In this document: positions 39,142 to 48,274 of the stretch, one piece after another
How the letters are laid out: the number at the start of each line of letters is the position of its first letter
How positions within the stretch are numbered: the first letter of the stretch is position 1
NCBI GenBank assembly: GCA_019247305.1
Contig: JAFAPC010000094.1
Location: 43,258 to 107,257 of the forward strand
Length of the DNA: 64,000 nt
Source: Pseudonocardiales bacterium
Lineage (GTDB): Bacteria; Actinomycetota; Actinomycetes; Mycobacteriales; Pseudonocardiaceae
Reading direction: 5' to 3'
Notes under the pieces: generated by a model
What the model was told of the DNA's origin: nothing
Databases searched by the model: none
What the model saw: only the letters and a program-made list of their open reading frames with translations
Position numbers and translations under genes: made by a program

Positions 39142-39435
39142 TTAGCTCACTAGCAGCTGGGGTCGCTCGGTCCAGAGTTCTCGGCGTTCCTCCTCGGTCA
39201 GGCCTCCCCAGATCCCATACGGTTCCCGCGCCGCCAGCGCGTAGCGGCGGCACTGTTCCATCACGGGGCAGCGCTGGCAAATCGCCTTAGCCCGGGCGGC
39301 GCGCCGGACGCGTGCAGAACCACGTTCGCCGTCCGGATGGAAGAAAATGCTGCTGTTCAACCCCTGGCACGAGCCGTCGAGTTGCCAGTCCCATTCGTGA
39401 GCGACCGGTTTCGGAAGTCGTCGGGTGTCCGTCAT
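39142..39435 (-). CDS. WhiB-family iron-sulfur regulator, WhiB3/WhiD-like
   Basis: A 97-residue protein from ATG 39435. The four cluster ligands are Cys23, Cys53, Cys56 and Cys62 in the WhiB spacing, and the turn motif GIWGG is at 74-78. The stretch FFHPDGERG resembles WhiB3 (mycobacteria) and WhiD (Streptomyces), which sense redox state and bind the principal sigma factor. It lies 117 bp downstream of pqqE on the same strand, possibly with its own promoter. Redox-linked control of neighbours is inference. Confidence 0.92.
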   Translation of the reverse strand: MTDTRRLPKPVAHEWDWQLDGSCQGLNSSIFFHPDGERGSARVRRAARAKAICQRCPVMEQCRRYALAAREPYGIWGGLTEEERRELWTERPQLLVS

Positions 39436-39552
39436 CGCCCACACCATCCTCGCTGGTCGATCCATCGGGCTGATCGGTTGATACCCATCGTGACGTGGCG
39501 ACAAACCTGGCCCACCTGCACCCACAAAGCGGCTGGTCACGTTCGGTGACCC

Positions 39553-40629
39553 TCACCCCACCGGCGGATTCATCCGGGGACGCCACGGCTGGTGCGGCGG
39601 TCCGGCGACACGCCGGGCCGCTTCCAGGAGGTGATGGTCCGGGGAGAGCTGGCACACCGGGTCCGCCCGGGCGGCGTCCCCGGTGAACTGGAAGGCCTGG
39701 CAACGGCAGCCACCGAAGTCGATTTCCTTGCGCGGGCAGCTGCGGCATGGCTCTGCCATCCATTCGTATCCGCGGAACTGAGTGAAGGCGGGGGAGTGGT
39801 GCCAGATTGCGCTCAGGGAGCGCTCGCGCACGTTGTCGATGCCGAGTCCGACGATCTGCGCTGCTGCCGGGCAGGGCAATGCTCGTCCGTCAGGGGCGAT
39901 GACGATGTGCCGCCGTCCCCAGCCGTGCATGCACGGCTTCGGGTAAGGCTCGTGATAGTCGGCGACGACATAAAGGATCTCAAGAGTGGTGCCATAGGTC
40001 GCCCGCGCCTGCGCGAGAGCCTGCTCGGCGGCAGCGACCTGGTCACTGGTCGGCAGTAACGCGGACCGGTTGAGCAACCCCCAGCCGTAGTACTGGGTGT
40101 GCGCGAGCTCGAGCCGATCCGCCCCGAGTGCGGCGGCAAGCTCGGCGATCGGCCCGATCCGACCGATGTTTCCGCGATGGAGCACGACGTTGATCGTCAG
40201 CGGCAGCCCCAGCGCGGTGACCGTGCGAGCTGCGGCCATCTTGCGGTCAACGACGCGGGCCCCCGCCACCTCCTCGGCTGCCGTACGGTCAGCGTCTTGC
40301 AGACTGAGCTGAACGTGATCGAGCCCGGCCTGGGCGAGCTCACGTGCCCGCTGCTCGTCTAGGCCCACCCCGCTGGTGACCAGATTGACGTAGAAACCCA
40401 GGCTGCGGGCCCGCACGATGAGTGGAGTGAGGTCAGACCGGGCCAGCGGCTCACCTCCGGTGAGGTGAACCTGCAGCACGCCCAGCGTTCGAGCTTCCTC
40501 CAGCACGCGGTACCACTCAGGCAGGGCCAACTCCGCCGCGTCGGGAACCGCGACGGGATTGGAACAGTACGGGCAGTGCAGCGGGCACTTGTAGGTCAGC
40601 TCGGCGAGCAGGCCCAGTGGCCTATCCAC
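39553..40629 (-). CDS. pqqE: PqqE radical SAM peptide cyclase
   Basis: A 358-residue enzyme (GTG 40629, overlapping pqqD by eight bases). It forms the C-C bond between Glu and Tyr of PqqA. The radical SAM cluster motif is CPLHCPYC (Cys15, Cys19, Cys22), followed by LTGGEPLARSDL. The C-terminal SPASM domain has the remaining cluster cysteines (ALPCPAA, EPCRSCPRKEIDFGGCRC). Length is normal. Last gene of pqqABCDE; no pqqF/G peptidase is seen nearby. Confidence 0.96.
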   Translation of the reverse strand: MDRPLGLLAELTYKCPLHCPYCSNPVAVPDAAELALPEWYRVLEEARTLGVLQVHLTGGEPLARSDLTPLIVRARSLGFYVNLVTSGVGLDEQRARELAQAGLDHVQLSLQDADRTAAEEVAGARVVDRKMAAARTVTALGLPLTINVVLHRGNIGRIGPIAELAAALGADRLELAHTQYYGWGLLNRSALLPTSDQVAAAEQALAQARATYGTTLEILYVVADYHEPYPKPCMHGWGRRHIVIAPDGRALPCPAAAQIVGLGIDNVRERSLSAIWHHSPAFTQFRGYEWMAEPCRSCPRKEIDFGGCRCQAFQFTGDAARADPVCQLSPDHHLLEAARRVAGPPHQPWRPRMNPPVG

Positions 40630-40903
40630 GGGTGCTCACCAGTAACTTCTGTGTGATCAAGTCCCGGAGCAGCGACAGGACGTCCTCGAGCACGACCTCG
40701 TCGTACACCTCGCCAACGGCCCGCACCACCTCCTGCACGCTGCGGTTGCCGTCACAGTGCTGGATGACGGCGGCCGCCGTCTCATTCAGGATCAGCACAC
40801 CCTCGGGGAATAGCAGGACTGTCTCACCGGTGAGCGGGTCGGCCCCGGGGCGTACCCCGCGGCGCAGCGCTGGCCGGTCGGTGAGCGACAACACCGCTGT
40901 CAC
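40622..40903 (-). CDS. pqqD: PqqD peptide chaperone
   Basis: A 93-residue protein. GTG 40903 overlaps the pqqC stop as GTGA, and the longer frame to 40948 is not needed. The RiPP recognition element fold is visible: RPALRRGVRPGADPLTGETVLLFPEGVLILNETAAAVIQHC, then a helical half. It delivers PqqA to PqqE. It overlaps genes on both sides, consistent with tight co-translation. Confidence 0.94.
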   Translation of the reverse strand: MTAVLSLTDRPALRRGVRPGADPLTGETVLLFPEGVLILNETAAAVIQHCDGNRSVQEVVRAVGEVYDEVVLEDVLSLLRDLITQKLLVSTRG

Positions 40904-41604
40904 CGACGCTGCTGCAGCGAATGCTCGATGGCGTCGAGCATGCTCCACAGCACGTCAGTTTTAAACTCCAGGGCACGTACCGCGGCGTCCTGGCTTTGCC
41001 GTGACGTACAGTGTGACAACACGATATCCAGCGCGTCGGCACATTCTTCCCGGGCTTGGCCGATGCGGGAGTCAAAGTACGCCAGCGCGTCGTGGTCAAG
41101 CCACGGGTAGTGTCGTCTCAAGGCGGCTGTCCGGGTAGCCATTGCCTGGGGGGCGAACAGCTCAGTCAACGACGACGCGATGCTCTCGATCCATGGCCGG
41201 GTCCGGGCGAACGTGAGGTAAGAATCCACCGCGAAGCGCACCCCAGGTAGCACATACCGCTCGTCGGTCACCTCCGCCCGGCTCAATCCGACCGCGTCCG
41301 CTAACACGAGCCACCGGGCGCAGCCGCCGTCGCCGTCCGCGGTGCCGTCGTGGTATGCGATTCGCGGCAGCCAGCGTCGACGGATCTGCGGCAGTGGGCA
41401 GTTCGCGATGATAGCGGCGTCTTTTTGCGGCAAACTTCGCTGGTAATACCACCGGTTAGCAACCCACGCCCGCAGCTGAGCTGGATCGAGCTCACCGGCG
41501 TCCATCCGTTGATGAAAAGGGTGCTTGTCCCAGTAGCTGCGCTCCGCGGCGCGCAACATGCCCTCGAACTCGGCGCGACTCAACGCCGGCCGGTTTTCGT
41601 CCAT
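40900..41604 (-). CDS. pqqC: PqqC, pyrroloquinoline-quinone synthase
   Basis: A 234-residue cofactorless oxidase catalysing the final eight-electron oxidation and ring closure to PQQ. ATG 41604 follows GGGGGA. HPFHQRMDAGEL and ANRWYYQRSLPQKDAAIIANC carry the conserved active-site His/Arg/Tyr/Gln set, and DGGCARWLVLADAVGL and the RRHYPWLDHDALAYF region complete the haem-oxygenase-like helical fold. It starts 13 bases after the pqqB stop. Confidence 0.95.
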   Translation of the reverse strand: MDENRPALSRAEFEGMLRAAERSYWDKHPFHQRMDAGELDPAQLRAWVANRWYYQRSLPQKDAAIIANCPLPQIRRRWLPRIAYHDGTADGDGGCARWLVLADAVGLSRAEVTDERYVLPGVRFAVDSYLTFARTRPWIESIASSLTELFAPQAMATRTAALRRHYPWLDHDALAYFDSRIGQAREECADALDIVLSHCTSRQSQDAAVRALEFKTDVLWSMLDAIEHSLQQRR

Positions 41605-41617
41605 CTGTCCCCCTGCT

Positions 41618-42535
41618 CTACAGTTCGTATTCGGCGCCATCCTGTGCAATGCTCGCGCCAGCGTTGATAAGGCACGCTCGTTCGGGCGCGTCTTCGAAGA
41701 GAATCGGATTGGTGTTGTTGAGGTGGGTGTACACGATGGGCGCGTCAGTCCGCTGGCGAAGCAGCCGGAGGCTCCCATGCGCCCCGTTGACCGGCAGGTG
41801 GCCCATCGACTGAGCTGTGGCGGCGCCGCGCCCGTGCCGGCGCAGCTCGTCGTCAGTCCAGAACGTGCCGTCCACCAGCACCAGATCTGCCCCGCTGAGC
41901 TGCTGGAGAAGGCTTTCGTCAAGCGTCGCTACGCAGGGCAGAAACACCGCGGAGCGGGCGGTGCGCTCGTCGGTGATCCGGTAACCGATGACAACACCGG
42001 ACCTCGGACCGCAGCCGCGGGCGTAACGGGGCAACCGACCGGTGGTGGCATCAAGTGCCTCACACCATACCGGCGAAGCCAGACCGTGGCGGTATTGCAG
42101 CGCGAAGGGCTCGCCTGGCCGAACTTCGTGCCAACGCACCACCGTGTAGCTTTCCAACGTCGGTAGCAGCCCGCACTGGGAAAGCAGGATGCGCACCGCC
42201 GCGGTGCCATACACGTGTAGCTCAGTGGCCTGACGAAGCGACAGCAAACCCAGCGTGTGGTCGAGTTCGGCATCAGTGAGGAACACGCCGTGTATGGGTG
42301 CCGTGGAATCGTCAGGCTCAGGCCACAGCGGGGCGCACTCGCGCAGTGCACTATCGAGTTCCGGGCCAGCGTTCCCGAGAAACCACTGCCCTCCACCGTC
42401 ACCGACGGCGATGGTGGACGACCGTCGCGGCGCCACGGGACGTGACCCTGACCGAGCAGCGGAACACACGGGGCACCCGCAGTTCCATTGCGGTACTCCA
42501 CCGCCGGCCGCAGAACCCAGGATACGAACGAGCAT
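41618..42535 (-). CDS. pqqB: PqqB metallo-hydrolase-fold protein
   Basis: A 305-residue protein from ATG 42535 (MLVRILGSAAGGGVPQWNCGCPVCS), 20 bases after the pqqA stop. The metallo-beta-lactamase fold is diverged in the PqqB manner (FLTDAELDHTLGLLSLRQ). It has been reported to hydroxylate the PqqA-derived diamino acid intermediate. The Cys-rich N-terminus (NCGCPVC) is typical of the family. Confidence 0.94.
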   Translation of the reverse strand: MLVRILGSAAGGGVPQWNCGCPVCSAARSGSRPVAPRRSSTIAVGDGGGQWFLGNAGPELDSALRECAPLWPEPDDSTAPIHGVFLTDAELDHTLGLLSLRQATELHVYGTAAVRILLSQCGLLPTLESYTVVRWHEVRPGEPFALQYRHGLASPVWCEALDATTGRLPRYARGCGPRSGVVIGYRITDERTARSAVFLPCVATLDESLLQQLSGADLVLVDGTFWTDDELRRHGRGAATAQSMGHLPVNGAHGSLRLLRQRTDAPIVYTHLNNTNPILFEDAPERACLINAGASIAQDGAEYEL

Positions 42536-42555
42536 CTCAGCTGAGCTGATTAATG

Positions 42556-42726
42556 CTAACGCCGGGCTACGTACATCGTGACTTCCATGGGAGTCTCCAG
42601 CCGCTCCCAGGTAGGTACTACCCACTGCCGGCGTGCTTCTGGCGCGCTGCGGCGCAACGTCCCGGGCCATTCGCTGCCAACTCGACCGCTGCCAACTCGA
42701 TCGTGCCGACCGTCAACAGCGATCAT
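42556..42726 (-). CDS. pqqA: PqqA precursor peptide, unusually long leader
   Basis: The C-terminal part, WVVPTWERLETPMEVTMYVARR, is the PqqA signature, with substrate Glu48 and Tyr52 in E-V-T-M-Y. I chose ATG 42726 because GGAGGT lies six bases upstream. That gives 56 residues against the usual 22-40, so the leader is extended. The extension includes a short tandem repeat (RVGSG/RVGSE) from a 12-bp DNA repeat. First gene of the operon. Confidence 0.88.
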   Translation of the reverse strand: MIAVDGRHDRVGSGRVGSEWPGTLRRSAPEARRQWVVPTWERLETPMEVTMYVARR

Positions 42727-43079
42727 ATTCGACCTCCACTGGCCCCGGAGAACCGCCGTATGTATTCGTTCGTCACGAATAATCATGGTGACAGAGTGTG
42801 TCGACCGATGTCAAGGAGGGAGCCGACAGCCGCCGCCTCAGGCCCGGATCCTTGTCGGGGATGGGGATGGCGGCTGTCGACGCTCCGACGCCCGGCACGT
42901 CCAGCTCAGCTGACGGCGATGCCTTCCGCGTTGGTCGGACCGGTGAGCGTGCCGACGGCGTCGCACCTTTGCCTACCTCGTCCGCCTCAGACGCACCAGG
43001 CTGGGCGGCGGTAGCCGCTCTTGCTTGGCGAGTATTCTGGAGTGTTGAACGACCAAGCCTGCAGGCGGAGGCTGTCTTT
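42727..43079. promoter_or_regulatory. Divergent promoter region between pqqA and phhA
   Basis: About 350 bases separate the divergent pqq operon and phhA. The phhA frame remains open upstream to 42798, but the best ribosome-binding site (GGAGG 43067-43071) favours ATG 43080, so this DNA is probably regulatory. I see no clear operator. Confidence 0.5.
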
Positions 43080-43931
43080 ATGGTCTCGTCCAGCGCACCC
43101 CCGCGATTTGAGCTTCCTCAAGATCACCCTGGCTTCAGCGACCCGGCGTATCGCGAGCGCCGGGCCCGGATCTCCGAGGTCGCCGCCGCCTATCGTCGCG
43201 GCGATCCGATCCCGGACGTCACCTACACCCCCCAGGAGGACGAAGTCTGGCGGGTGGTGTCCGCCGAGCTCGCCCGCAAGCACCAGACGTACGCCTGCGC
43301 TGAGTACCTCGCCGGCGCGGCCCGACTCGTCCTGCCAACCGAGCGTGTTCCGCAGCTACGGGAGGTCGATGAGCGGGTTTATGGCCTTACCGGCTTCCAC
43401 ATCAACCCGGTGCCTGGCCTCGTGCCGACCCGAGCTTTCTACGGGGCGCTCGCGGAGCGGATGTTTCTCTCCACGCAGTACATCCGTCACCACTCGGTGC
43501 CCTTCTACACCCCAGAGCCGGATATCGTCCACGAGATCATCGGGCACGCCAACATGCTGGCCAGCCTGAGGTTCGCGGAACTGTACGAGCTAGCTGGCCA
43601 GGCGTCGCTGCGCGCGAGGACCGACGTCTCACTCGATGTTTTCAGCCGCGTCTTCTGGTTCACCCTCGAGTTCGGCGTACTCCACGAGAACGGCGCGGTG
43701 AAGGCCTACGGTGCCGGCCTCCTGTCCTCCTACGGTGAGATCGAGGCCTTCCGCGATGCCGAGATCCGGGGATGGGATCTTCTCGCCATGGTGACGCAGG
43801 AGTACGACATCACGCACTACCAGCCGGTGCTGTTCGCGGCCACGTCGTTCGAGCAGATGTTTTCGGATCTCCACGCGTTCTTCTCGTCCTACGATGACGG
43901 GGCGTGCAACCGGCTGCTCGCTCAGCGATGA
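43080..43931 (+). CDS. phhA: Phenylalanine 4-monooxygenase
   Basis: A 283-residue pterin-dependent iron hydroxylase from ATG 43080 with GGAGG at eight bases. It converts phenylalanine to tyrosine, feeding the hppD-hmgA-fahA operon 15 kb away. The Fe ligands are His151 and His156 (DIVHEIIGHANML) and Glu197 (WFTLEFGV). YIRHHSVPFYTPEPD and AYGAGLLSSYGEIEAF are family signatures. No pterin-4a-carbinolamine dehydratase gene is adjacent. Confidence 0.95.
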   Translation: MVSSSAPPRFELPQDHPGFSDPAYRERRARISEVAAAYRRGDPIPDVTYTPQEDEVWRVVSAELARKHQTYACAEYLAGAARLVLPTERVPQLREVDERVYGLTGFHINPVPGLVPTRAFYGALAERMFLSTQYIRHHSVPFYTPEPDIVHEIIGHANMLASLRFAELYELAGQASLRARTDVSLDVFSRVFWFTLEFGVLHENGAVKAYGAGLLSSYGEIEAFRDAEIRGWDLLAMVTQEYDITHYQPVLFAATSFEQMFSDLHAFFSSYDDGACNRLLAQR

Positions 43932-43998
43932 GACACCGCTGGCACGTCGAAGACGCTCAGGCACCGTGTTCGTAGCGACCCGGCAAGGAGATAGTCCA

Positions 43999-44301
43999 AT
44001 GCTTAGAGACGATGCCCGGAGGATCGCCGCCGCGATCGAGGAACGCCTCAACGCCAGCGCCTGCCAGGGAGTCAAGGCCACGGTCCAGTCCGAGGAGATG
44101 AGCCCCGAGACGATTCCCGCCGGCGCAGGGCGTCCAACCTTTATTAGCTACTTCATCCAGATCGGTGACGGCACTCGGATGGCTAGCCTCACCCTGGACC
44201 AAGCAGCCGCCTTGCTTGACGATGTCGAAGCGGATTGGACCCCGGATCAGCTCTTCGAAGCGATCCGCGCCCTCGATGTGCCCGTCGAGCACACCCACTG
44301 A
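43999..44301 (+). CDS. Hypothetical protein downstream of phhA
   Basis: A 100-residue protein from ATG 43999 with AAGGAG at eight bases, 67 bp after phhA on the same strand. It has an N-terminal helix (DDARRIAAAIEERLNASAC), a strand ISYFIQIGDGTRMASLTLDQAAALLDDVE and a final amphipathic helix. I do not recognise it. It lacks the His-His motif of pterin carbinolamine dehydratase, so it is not the missing PhhB. Confidence 0.65.
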   Translation: MLRDDARRIAAAIEERLNASACQGVKATVQSEEMSPETIPAGAGRPTFISYFIQIGDGTRMASLTLDQAAALLDDVEADWTPDQLFEAIRALDVPVEHTH

Positions 44302-44454
44302 GGACCCGTCTACCCGCCATAGCCCCATGTCGTGAGCATCGTCGTTTTCCCCCGCCGGGGCCCCTGAGGTGGTTCCCAGCAGGAACGACCCCGGGGCCTC
44401 CGATGGTCTGATCATGGGTCCCCGAGCCGACATCGCGTCAGGGAACCGTGGCGA

Positions 44455-45879
44455 TCACACGTCGTAGTAGAGGGCGAACTCGTAGGGGTGCGGGCGCAGG
44501 CGCAGAGGGTCGATCTCGGTTTCGCGCTTGAGCGCGATCCAGGTCTCGATCAAATCTGGCGTGAAGACGCCACCTTCCAGCAGGTAATCGTGGTCGGCCT
44601 CGAGGCGGTCGATGACCGCGTTCAGGCTGGCCGGCACCTGCGCGACATTCTTGGCCTCCTCGGGCGGCAGCTCGTAGAGATCCTTGTCGATCGGCGCGGC
44701 GGGCTCATAGGCATTCTTGATCCCGTCCAGCCCCGCCATCATCATCGCGGCGAAGGACAGGTAGGGATTGCCCGAGGCGTCCGGGCACCGGAACTCGATG
44801 CGCTTGGCCTTCGGGTTGTTACCAGTGATCGGGATACGGATGCAGGCCGACCGGTTGCGCTGCGAGTACACCAGGTTCACCGGAGCTTCGTACCCGGGCA
44901 CCAAGCGGTGGTAGGAGTTCACGGTCGGGTTGGTGAACGCCAACAGCGACGGCGCGTGGTGCAGGAGACCGCCGATGTAATGCCGGCCGATGTCAGACAG
45001 CCCACCGTACCCGGTCTCGTCGTGGAACAGCGGTCTACCGTCCGTCCACAGCGACTGGTGAGTGTGCATGCCGGAGCCGTTGTCCCCGAACAGCGGCTTG
45101 GGCATGAACGTCACAGTCCGCCCGGCTGCCCACGCGGTATTCTTCACGATATATTTGTAGAGCTGTAGGTCATCGGCCGCGTGCAGCAAGGTGTTGTACT
45201 TATAGTTGATCTCCGCCTGTCCTGCGGTACCCACCTCGTGGTGCGCCTTCTCCACCGTGAAGCCGCACCCGATGAGGTTCGTGACCATCGCGTTGCGCAG
45301 GTCAGCGAAATGGTCGGTGGGCGGCACGGGGAAGTAGCCGCTCTTGTAGTTGACCTTGTAGCCCTGGTTACGGCCGTCCTCTTCGGCGCCGGTGTTCCAC
45401 CAGCCGGCCACCGAGTCGATCTCGTGAAACGCGCTGTTGGGTGTGGTGTCGAAGCGCACCGAGTCAAAGCAGTAGAACTCGGCCTCAGGACCGAAGTACG
45501 CGGTGTCGGCGATGCCGGTCGAGGCCAGGAACTCCTCAGCCTTGCGGGCCACGTTGCGGGGATCGCGGCTATAGGGCTCCCGAGTGAACGGGTCATGCAC
45601 GAAGAAGTTGATATTCAACGTCTTCTGGGCTCGGAACGGATCGATGCGCGACGTCGCGGGGTCGGGCAGCAGCAGCATGTCCGACTCGTGGATGGACTGG
45701 AACCCGCGCACCGACGAGCCGTCGAAGGCTAGGCCTTCCTCGATGACGTCGGCGTCGAAATAAGCGGCCGGGACTGTGAAATGCTGCATGACGCCCGGTA
45801 CATCGCAGAAGCGGACGTCGATGAACTCGACACCCTTGTCGGCGATGAAGCGCAGGACCTCATCGGAGTTGGAGAACAC
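44455..45879 (-). CDS. glnA: Type I glutamine synthetase
   Basis: A 474-residue GSI-beta enzyme, full length. It condenses ammonia and glutamate with [69 protein letters not shown] and [15 protein letters not shown] are catalytic signatures. The adenylylation tyrosine lies in [10 protein letters not shown] near residue 400, so activity is probably controlled by GlnE. The neighbouring order matches mycobacterial glnA1. Confidence 0.97.
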   Translation of the reverse strand: MFSNSDEVLRFIADKGVEFIDVRFCDVPGVMQHFTVPAAYFDADVIEEGLAFDGSSVRGFQSIHESDMLLLPDPATSRIDPFRAQKTLNINFFVHDPFTREPYSRDPRNVARKAEEFLASTGIADTAYFGPEAEFYCFDSVRFDTTPNSAFHEIDSVAGWWNTGAEEDGRNQGYKVNYKSGYFPVPPTDHFADLRNAMVTNLIGCGFTVEKAHHEVGTAGQAEINYKYNTLLHAADDLQLYKYIVKNTAWAAGRTVTFMPKPLFGDNGSGMHTHQSLWTDGRPLFHDETGYGGLSDIGRHYIGGLLHHAPSLLAFTNPTVNSYHRLVPGYEAPVNLVYSQRNRSACIRIPITGNNPKAKRIEFRCPDASGNPYLSFAAMMMAGLDGIKNAYEPAAPIDKDLYELPPEEAKNVAQVPASLNAVIDRLEADHDYLLEGGVFTPDLIETWIALKRETEIDPLRLRPHPYEFALYYDV

Positions 45880-46044
45880 CGTCGTTTGCTCCTTCGTGGG
45901 CTGTGCTGCGGTCCAGCGTGATCGGTCAGTTCGCTGCGGCGACCCTAAGAGGGCGGCATTGCCCGACCGTCACCTGGGTGTTTTGCCAAGGTTACGAGGA
46001 TGGTGGGGCAGGAGGCTAGTCCGTCGGCGGCATACCCTAGCCGC

Positions 46045-46494
46045 GTGAGCAGGTGGACCCAAACCTGGCGGACCGGCCCTTCCGAGCACCCCCCTGGCGG
46101 TAGTGGCCGGCAGGACTACCCTGGTCAGCGGCTCGGGTTGCCCGAGCACGGAGTAGGTTCCGCTGCCGGTTTTGGCCGCCGCGTCCTGGCCATCGTGATC
46201 GATTGGTTGCCGTGCTCGGTGGCGGCCCAGCTCCTCACGAAAAACCCGGCGTTCTCGGCCTTGGCGCTGTTCGCGGCAATCACCGTGCTCTCCATCGGGA
46301 TTGCTGGTCGCACCGTCGGGCATGCCGTAGCGGGGCTACGGGTGGCGTTGCTCGACGGGCGTCGGGCCGGCTTCAGTGCTGCGGTGATCCGCACTGTGCT
46401 GCTGTGCTTGCTGATCCCTCCGGTGGTGTACAACACCGATGGTCGCGGCCTGCACGACCTCGCGGCCGGGACCATCGTGTTGCGAACCCACTGA
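46045..46494 (+). CDS. RDD family membrane protein
   Basis: A 149-residue protein; GTG 46045 is my choice of start since the upstream in-frame codons cover the glnA promoter. A Pro/Gly-rich N-terminal tail is followed by GFGRRVLAIVIDWLPCSVAAQLL (the R...D signature of RDD proteins), a second hydrophobic helix (FSALALFAAITVLSIGIAG), GHAVAGLRVALLDG, and a third helix ending HDLAAGTIVL. Its function is unknown. It is divergent from glnA and convergent with the DUF4191 gene, as in mycobacteria. Confidence 0.88.
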   Translation: MSRWTQTWRTGPSEHPPGGSGRQDYPGQRLGLPEHGVGSAAGFGRRVLAIVIDWLPCSVAAQLLTKNPAFSALALFAAITVLSIGIAGRTVGHAVAGLRVALLDGRRAGFSAAVIRTVLLCLLIPPVVYNTDGRGLHDLAAGTIVLRTH

Positions 46495-46528
46495 GGTTGC
46501 GAACCCACTGAGTCTTCGCCGTGTGCGT

Positions 46529-47284
46529 TCAGCGTCGGCGCACGGCGCGCTGCACGTTGCGCATCTTGACCCCCGATGGCGGCGGACCTTTGGGCATCGC
46601 GGCACTGCGACTGGCAAGAATGGTCAGCTTGTTTTCCAGCCCGCTGATCTGTTCCTTGCTGACGTTGCGCGGTAGCTTGGCCAGGTGCCGGGGCAGTTTG
46701 GCCAGCGGCACCTGGCCTTCGCCGTTACCCACCGTGACATCGTAGATCGGAACGTCCCCGATCAGCCGGGATACCCGCTTTTTCTCCTGGGCCAGCAGGG
46801 GCTTGAGCCGATGCGGAGCACCCTCGGCGACCAGCACCACCCCGGGCCGCCCGATGACTCGGTGCACGGCGTCCAGTTGCGTAGTACCCGCTACGGCGGG
46901 CGTCACCTTCCACCCGCCGCGCATGTTTTCCAGCGCCCAGGCGGCGGCACCGGGCTGGCCCTCGGTCTTGCTGAAAACGTTGCGTTGCACCCGTCGTCCG
47001 AAGATCAGTATTGCGCCGAGTCCGCCGAGCGTGATGGCCAGCGGCAGGGCTACCCACTGCTGGTTGACCAACCAGCCCGCCCCGAACCCCAGCCCGGTGA
47101 TGGCCAGGAACACGCCGATCATCAATGGCAGCAGAGCCTTGTCCTCGCGGCGCTGGATGGTAAAGGCCTCAAGGATCTGCGCCCGGCGCTGTTTGGCCGC
47201 GGCGCGGCGCTGCTGCTTGGCGGCCTTCGCCGCTTCCTTGTCCTTAGCCCCAGAGGCGGGCTTGGCGGGCGGCTTAGTGGGCAT
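46529..47284 (-). CDS. DUF4191 membrane protein
   Basis: A 251-residue protein with a Lys/Ala-rich basic N-terminus, two adjacent transmembrane helices (near 55-100: LLPLMIGVFLAITGLGFGAG and WVALPLAITLGGLGAILIF) and a cytoplasmic C-terminal domain with VHRVIGRPGVVLVAEG. This is DUF4191, conserved in actinobacteria directly downstream of lipA. Function is unknown. Confidence 0.9.
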   Translation of the reverse strand: MPTKPPAKPASGAKDKEAAKAAKQQRRAAAKQRRAQILEAFTIQRREDKALLPLMIGVFLAITGLGFGAGWLVNQQWVALPLAITLGGLGAILIFGRRVQRNVFSKTEGQPGAAAWALENMRGGWKVTPAVAGTTQLDAVHRVIGRPGVVLVAEGAPHRLKPLLAQEKKRVSRLIGDVPIYDVTVGNGEGQVPLAKLPRHLAKLPRNVSKEQISGLENKLTILASRSAAMPKGPPPSGVKMRNVQRAVRRR

Positions 47285-47328
47285 GGCTCACAGGATACGG
47301 GCAGATCAGCAACTGGCGGCGGCCGTGC

Positions 47329-48258
47329 TCAGCGGTGTGCGAGGGCTTGGGCGTAGAGCCGGCCGGCCCGGTAGGACGATCGGATGAGCGGCCCAGCCAA
47401 CACGGCGGCGAAACCCATCAGCTCGGCGGCGTGGGCATACTCGGCGAACTCCTCCGGCGGGACCCACCGCTGCACGGGGTGGTGGCGCACCGAGGGCCGG
47501 AGGTACTGGGTGAGGGTGAGCAGCTGGCATCCCGCGGCACGCAGGTCGGCCATCGTGGCGGTGACCTCCGCCGGTTGCTCACCCAGGCCGAGCATGAGGT
47601 TGGACTTGGTGATCAGCCCCGCGTCATGGGCCGTCCGCAGCACATCCAGCGACCGGTCATACCGGAACGCCGGCCGGATCCTGGCGAAGATCCGTGGCAC
47701 TGTCTCCAGGTTGTGCGCCAGGACCTCAGGCGCGGCGTCGAACACCGTGCGCAGCCGCTCAGGGTGAGCGGTGAAGTCGGGGATGAGCAGCTCCACCCCG
47801 GTGCCGGGGTTGAGCAGGTGGATCTGCCGGACGGTCTCGGCGTAGAGCCAAGCGCCGCCGTCGGGCAGGTCATCACGGGCCACCCCGGTGACTGTCGAGT
47901 AACGCAGTCCCATCGCGGCCACCGATTCGGCGACCCGGCGTGGCTCGTCGCGGTCCAGCGGGGCGGGACGGCCGGTGTCGATCTGGCAGAAGTCGCAGCG
48001 CCGGGTACACCGCTCACCGCCGATGAGGAAGGTGGCCTCGCGGTCTTCCCAGCACTCATAAATGTTGGGGCACCCCGCTGCCTCACAGACCGTGTGCAAC
48101 CCCTCCCGCCGCACCAGGCCTTTGAGCTCGCGAAACGACGGCCCCATCGTGGCGCGGACCCGGATCCACGGCGGCTTGCGTTCGATGGGGGTTCGGCTGT
48201 TGCGGACTTCCAGACGCAGCAGTTTGCGACCGCCAGCGTCACATCCTGAGGGGGCCAT
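47329..48258 (-). CDS. lipA: Lipoyl synthase
   Basis: A 309-residue radical SAM enzyme (ATG 48258; GTG 48264 is possible) inserting two sulfurs into octanoyl-protein. The auxiliary cluster ligands are Cys58, Cys63 and Cys69 ([12 protein letters not shown]), and the radical SAM cluster is Cys84/88/91 (CTRRCDFC). The C-terminal RSSYRAG gives the conserved cluster-ligating serine. Directly downstream of lipB. Confidence 0.97.
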   Translation of the reverse strand: MAPSGCDAGGRKLLRLEVRNSRTPIERKPPWIRVRATMGPSFRELKGLVRREGLHTVCEAAGCPNIYECWEDREATFLIGGERCTRRCDFCQIDTGRPAPLDRDEPRRVAESVAAMGLRYSTVTGVARDDLPDGGAWLYAETVRQIHLLNPGTGVELLIPDFTAHPERLRTVFDAAPEVLAHNLETVPRIFARIRPAFRYDRSLDVLRTAHDAGLITKSNLMLGLGEQPAEVTATMADLRAAGCQLLTLTQYLRPSVRHHPVQRWVPPEEFAEYAHAAELMGFAAVLAGPLIRSSYRAGRLYAQALAHR

Positions 48259-48274
48259 GCTCACGGGCGTCACT

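Noticed and set aside
41605..41922. Extended pqqC start inside pqqB.
   Set aside because: It would overlap pqqB by 300 bases; ATG 41604 with GGGGGA upstream gives normal PqqC length.
42798..43079. Longer phhA start giving 377 residues.
   Set aside because: The extension is not like the family, and GGAGG supports ATG 43080.
43999..44301. Pterin-4a-carbinolamine dehydratase (PhhB) next to phhA.
   Set aside because: The sequence lacks the PCD histidine motif; left as hypothetical.
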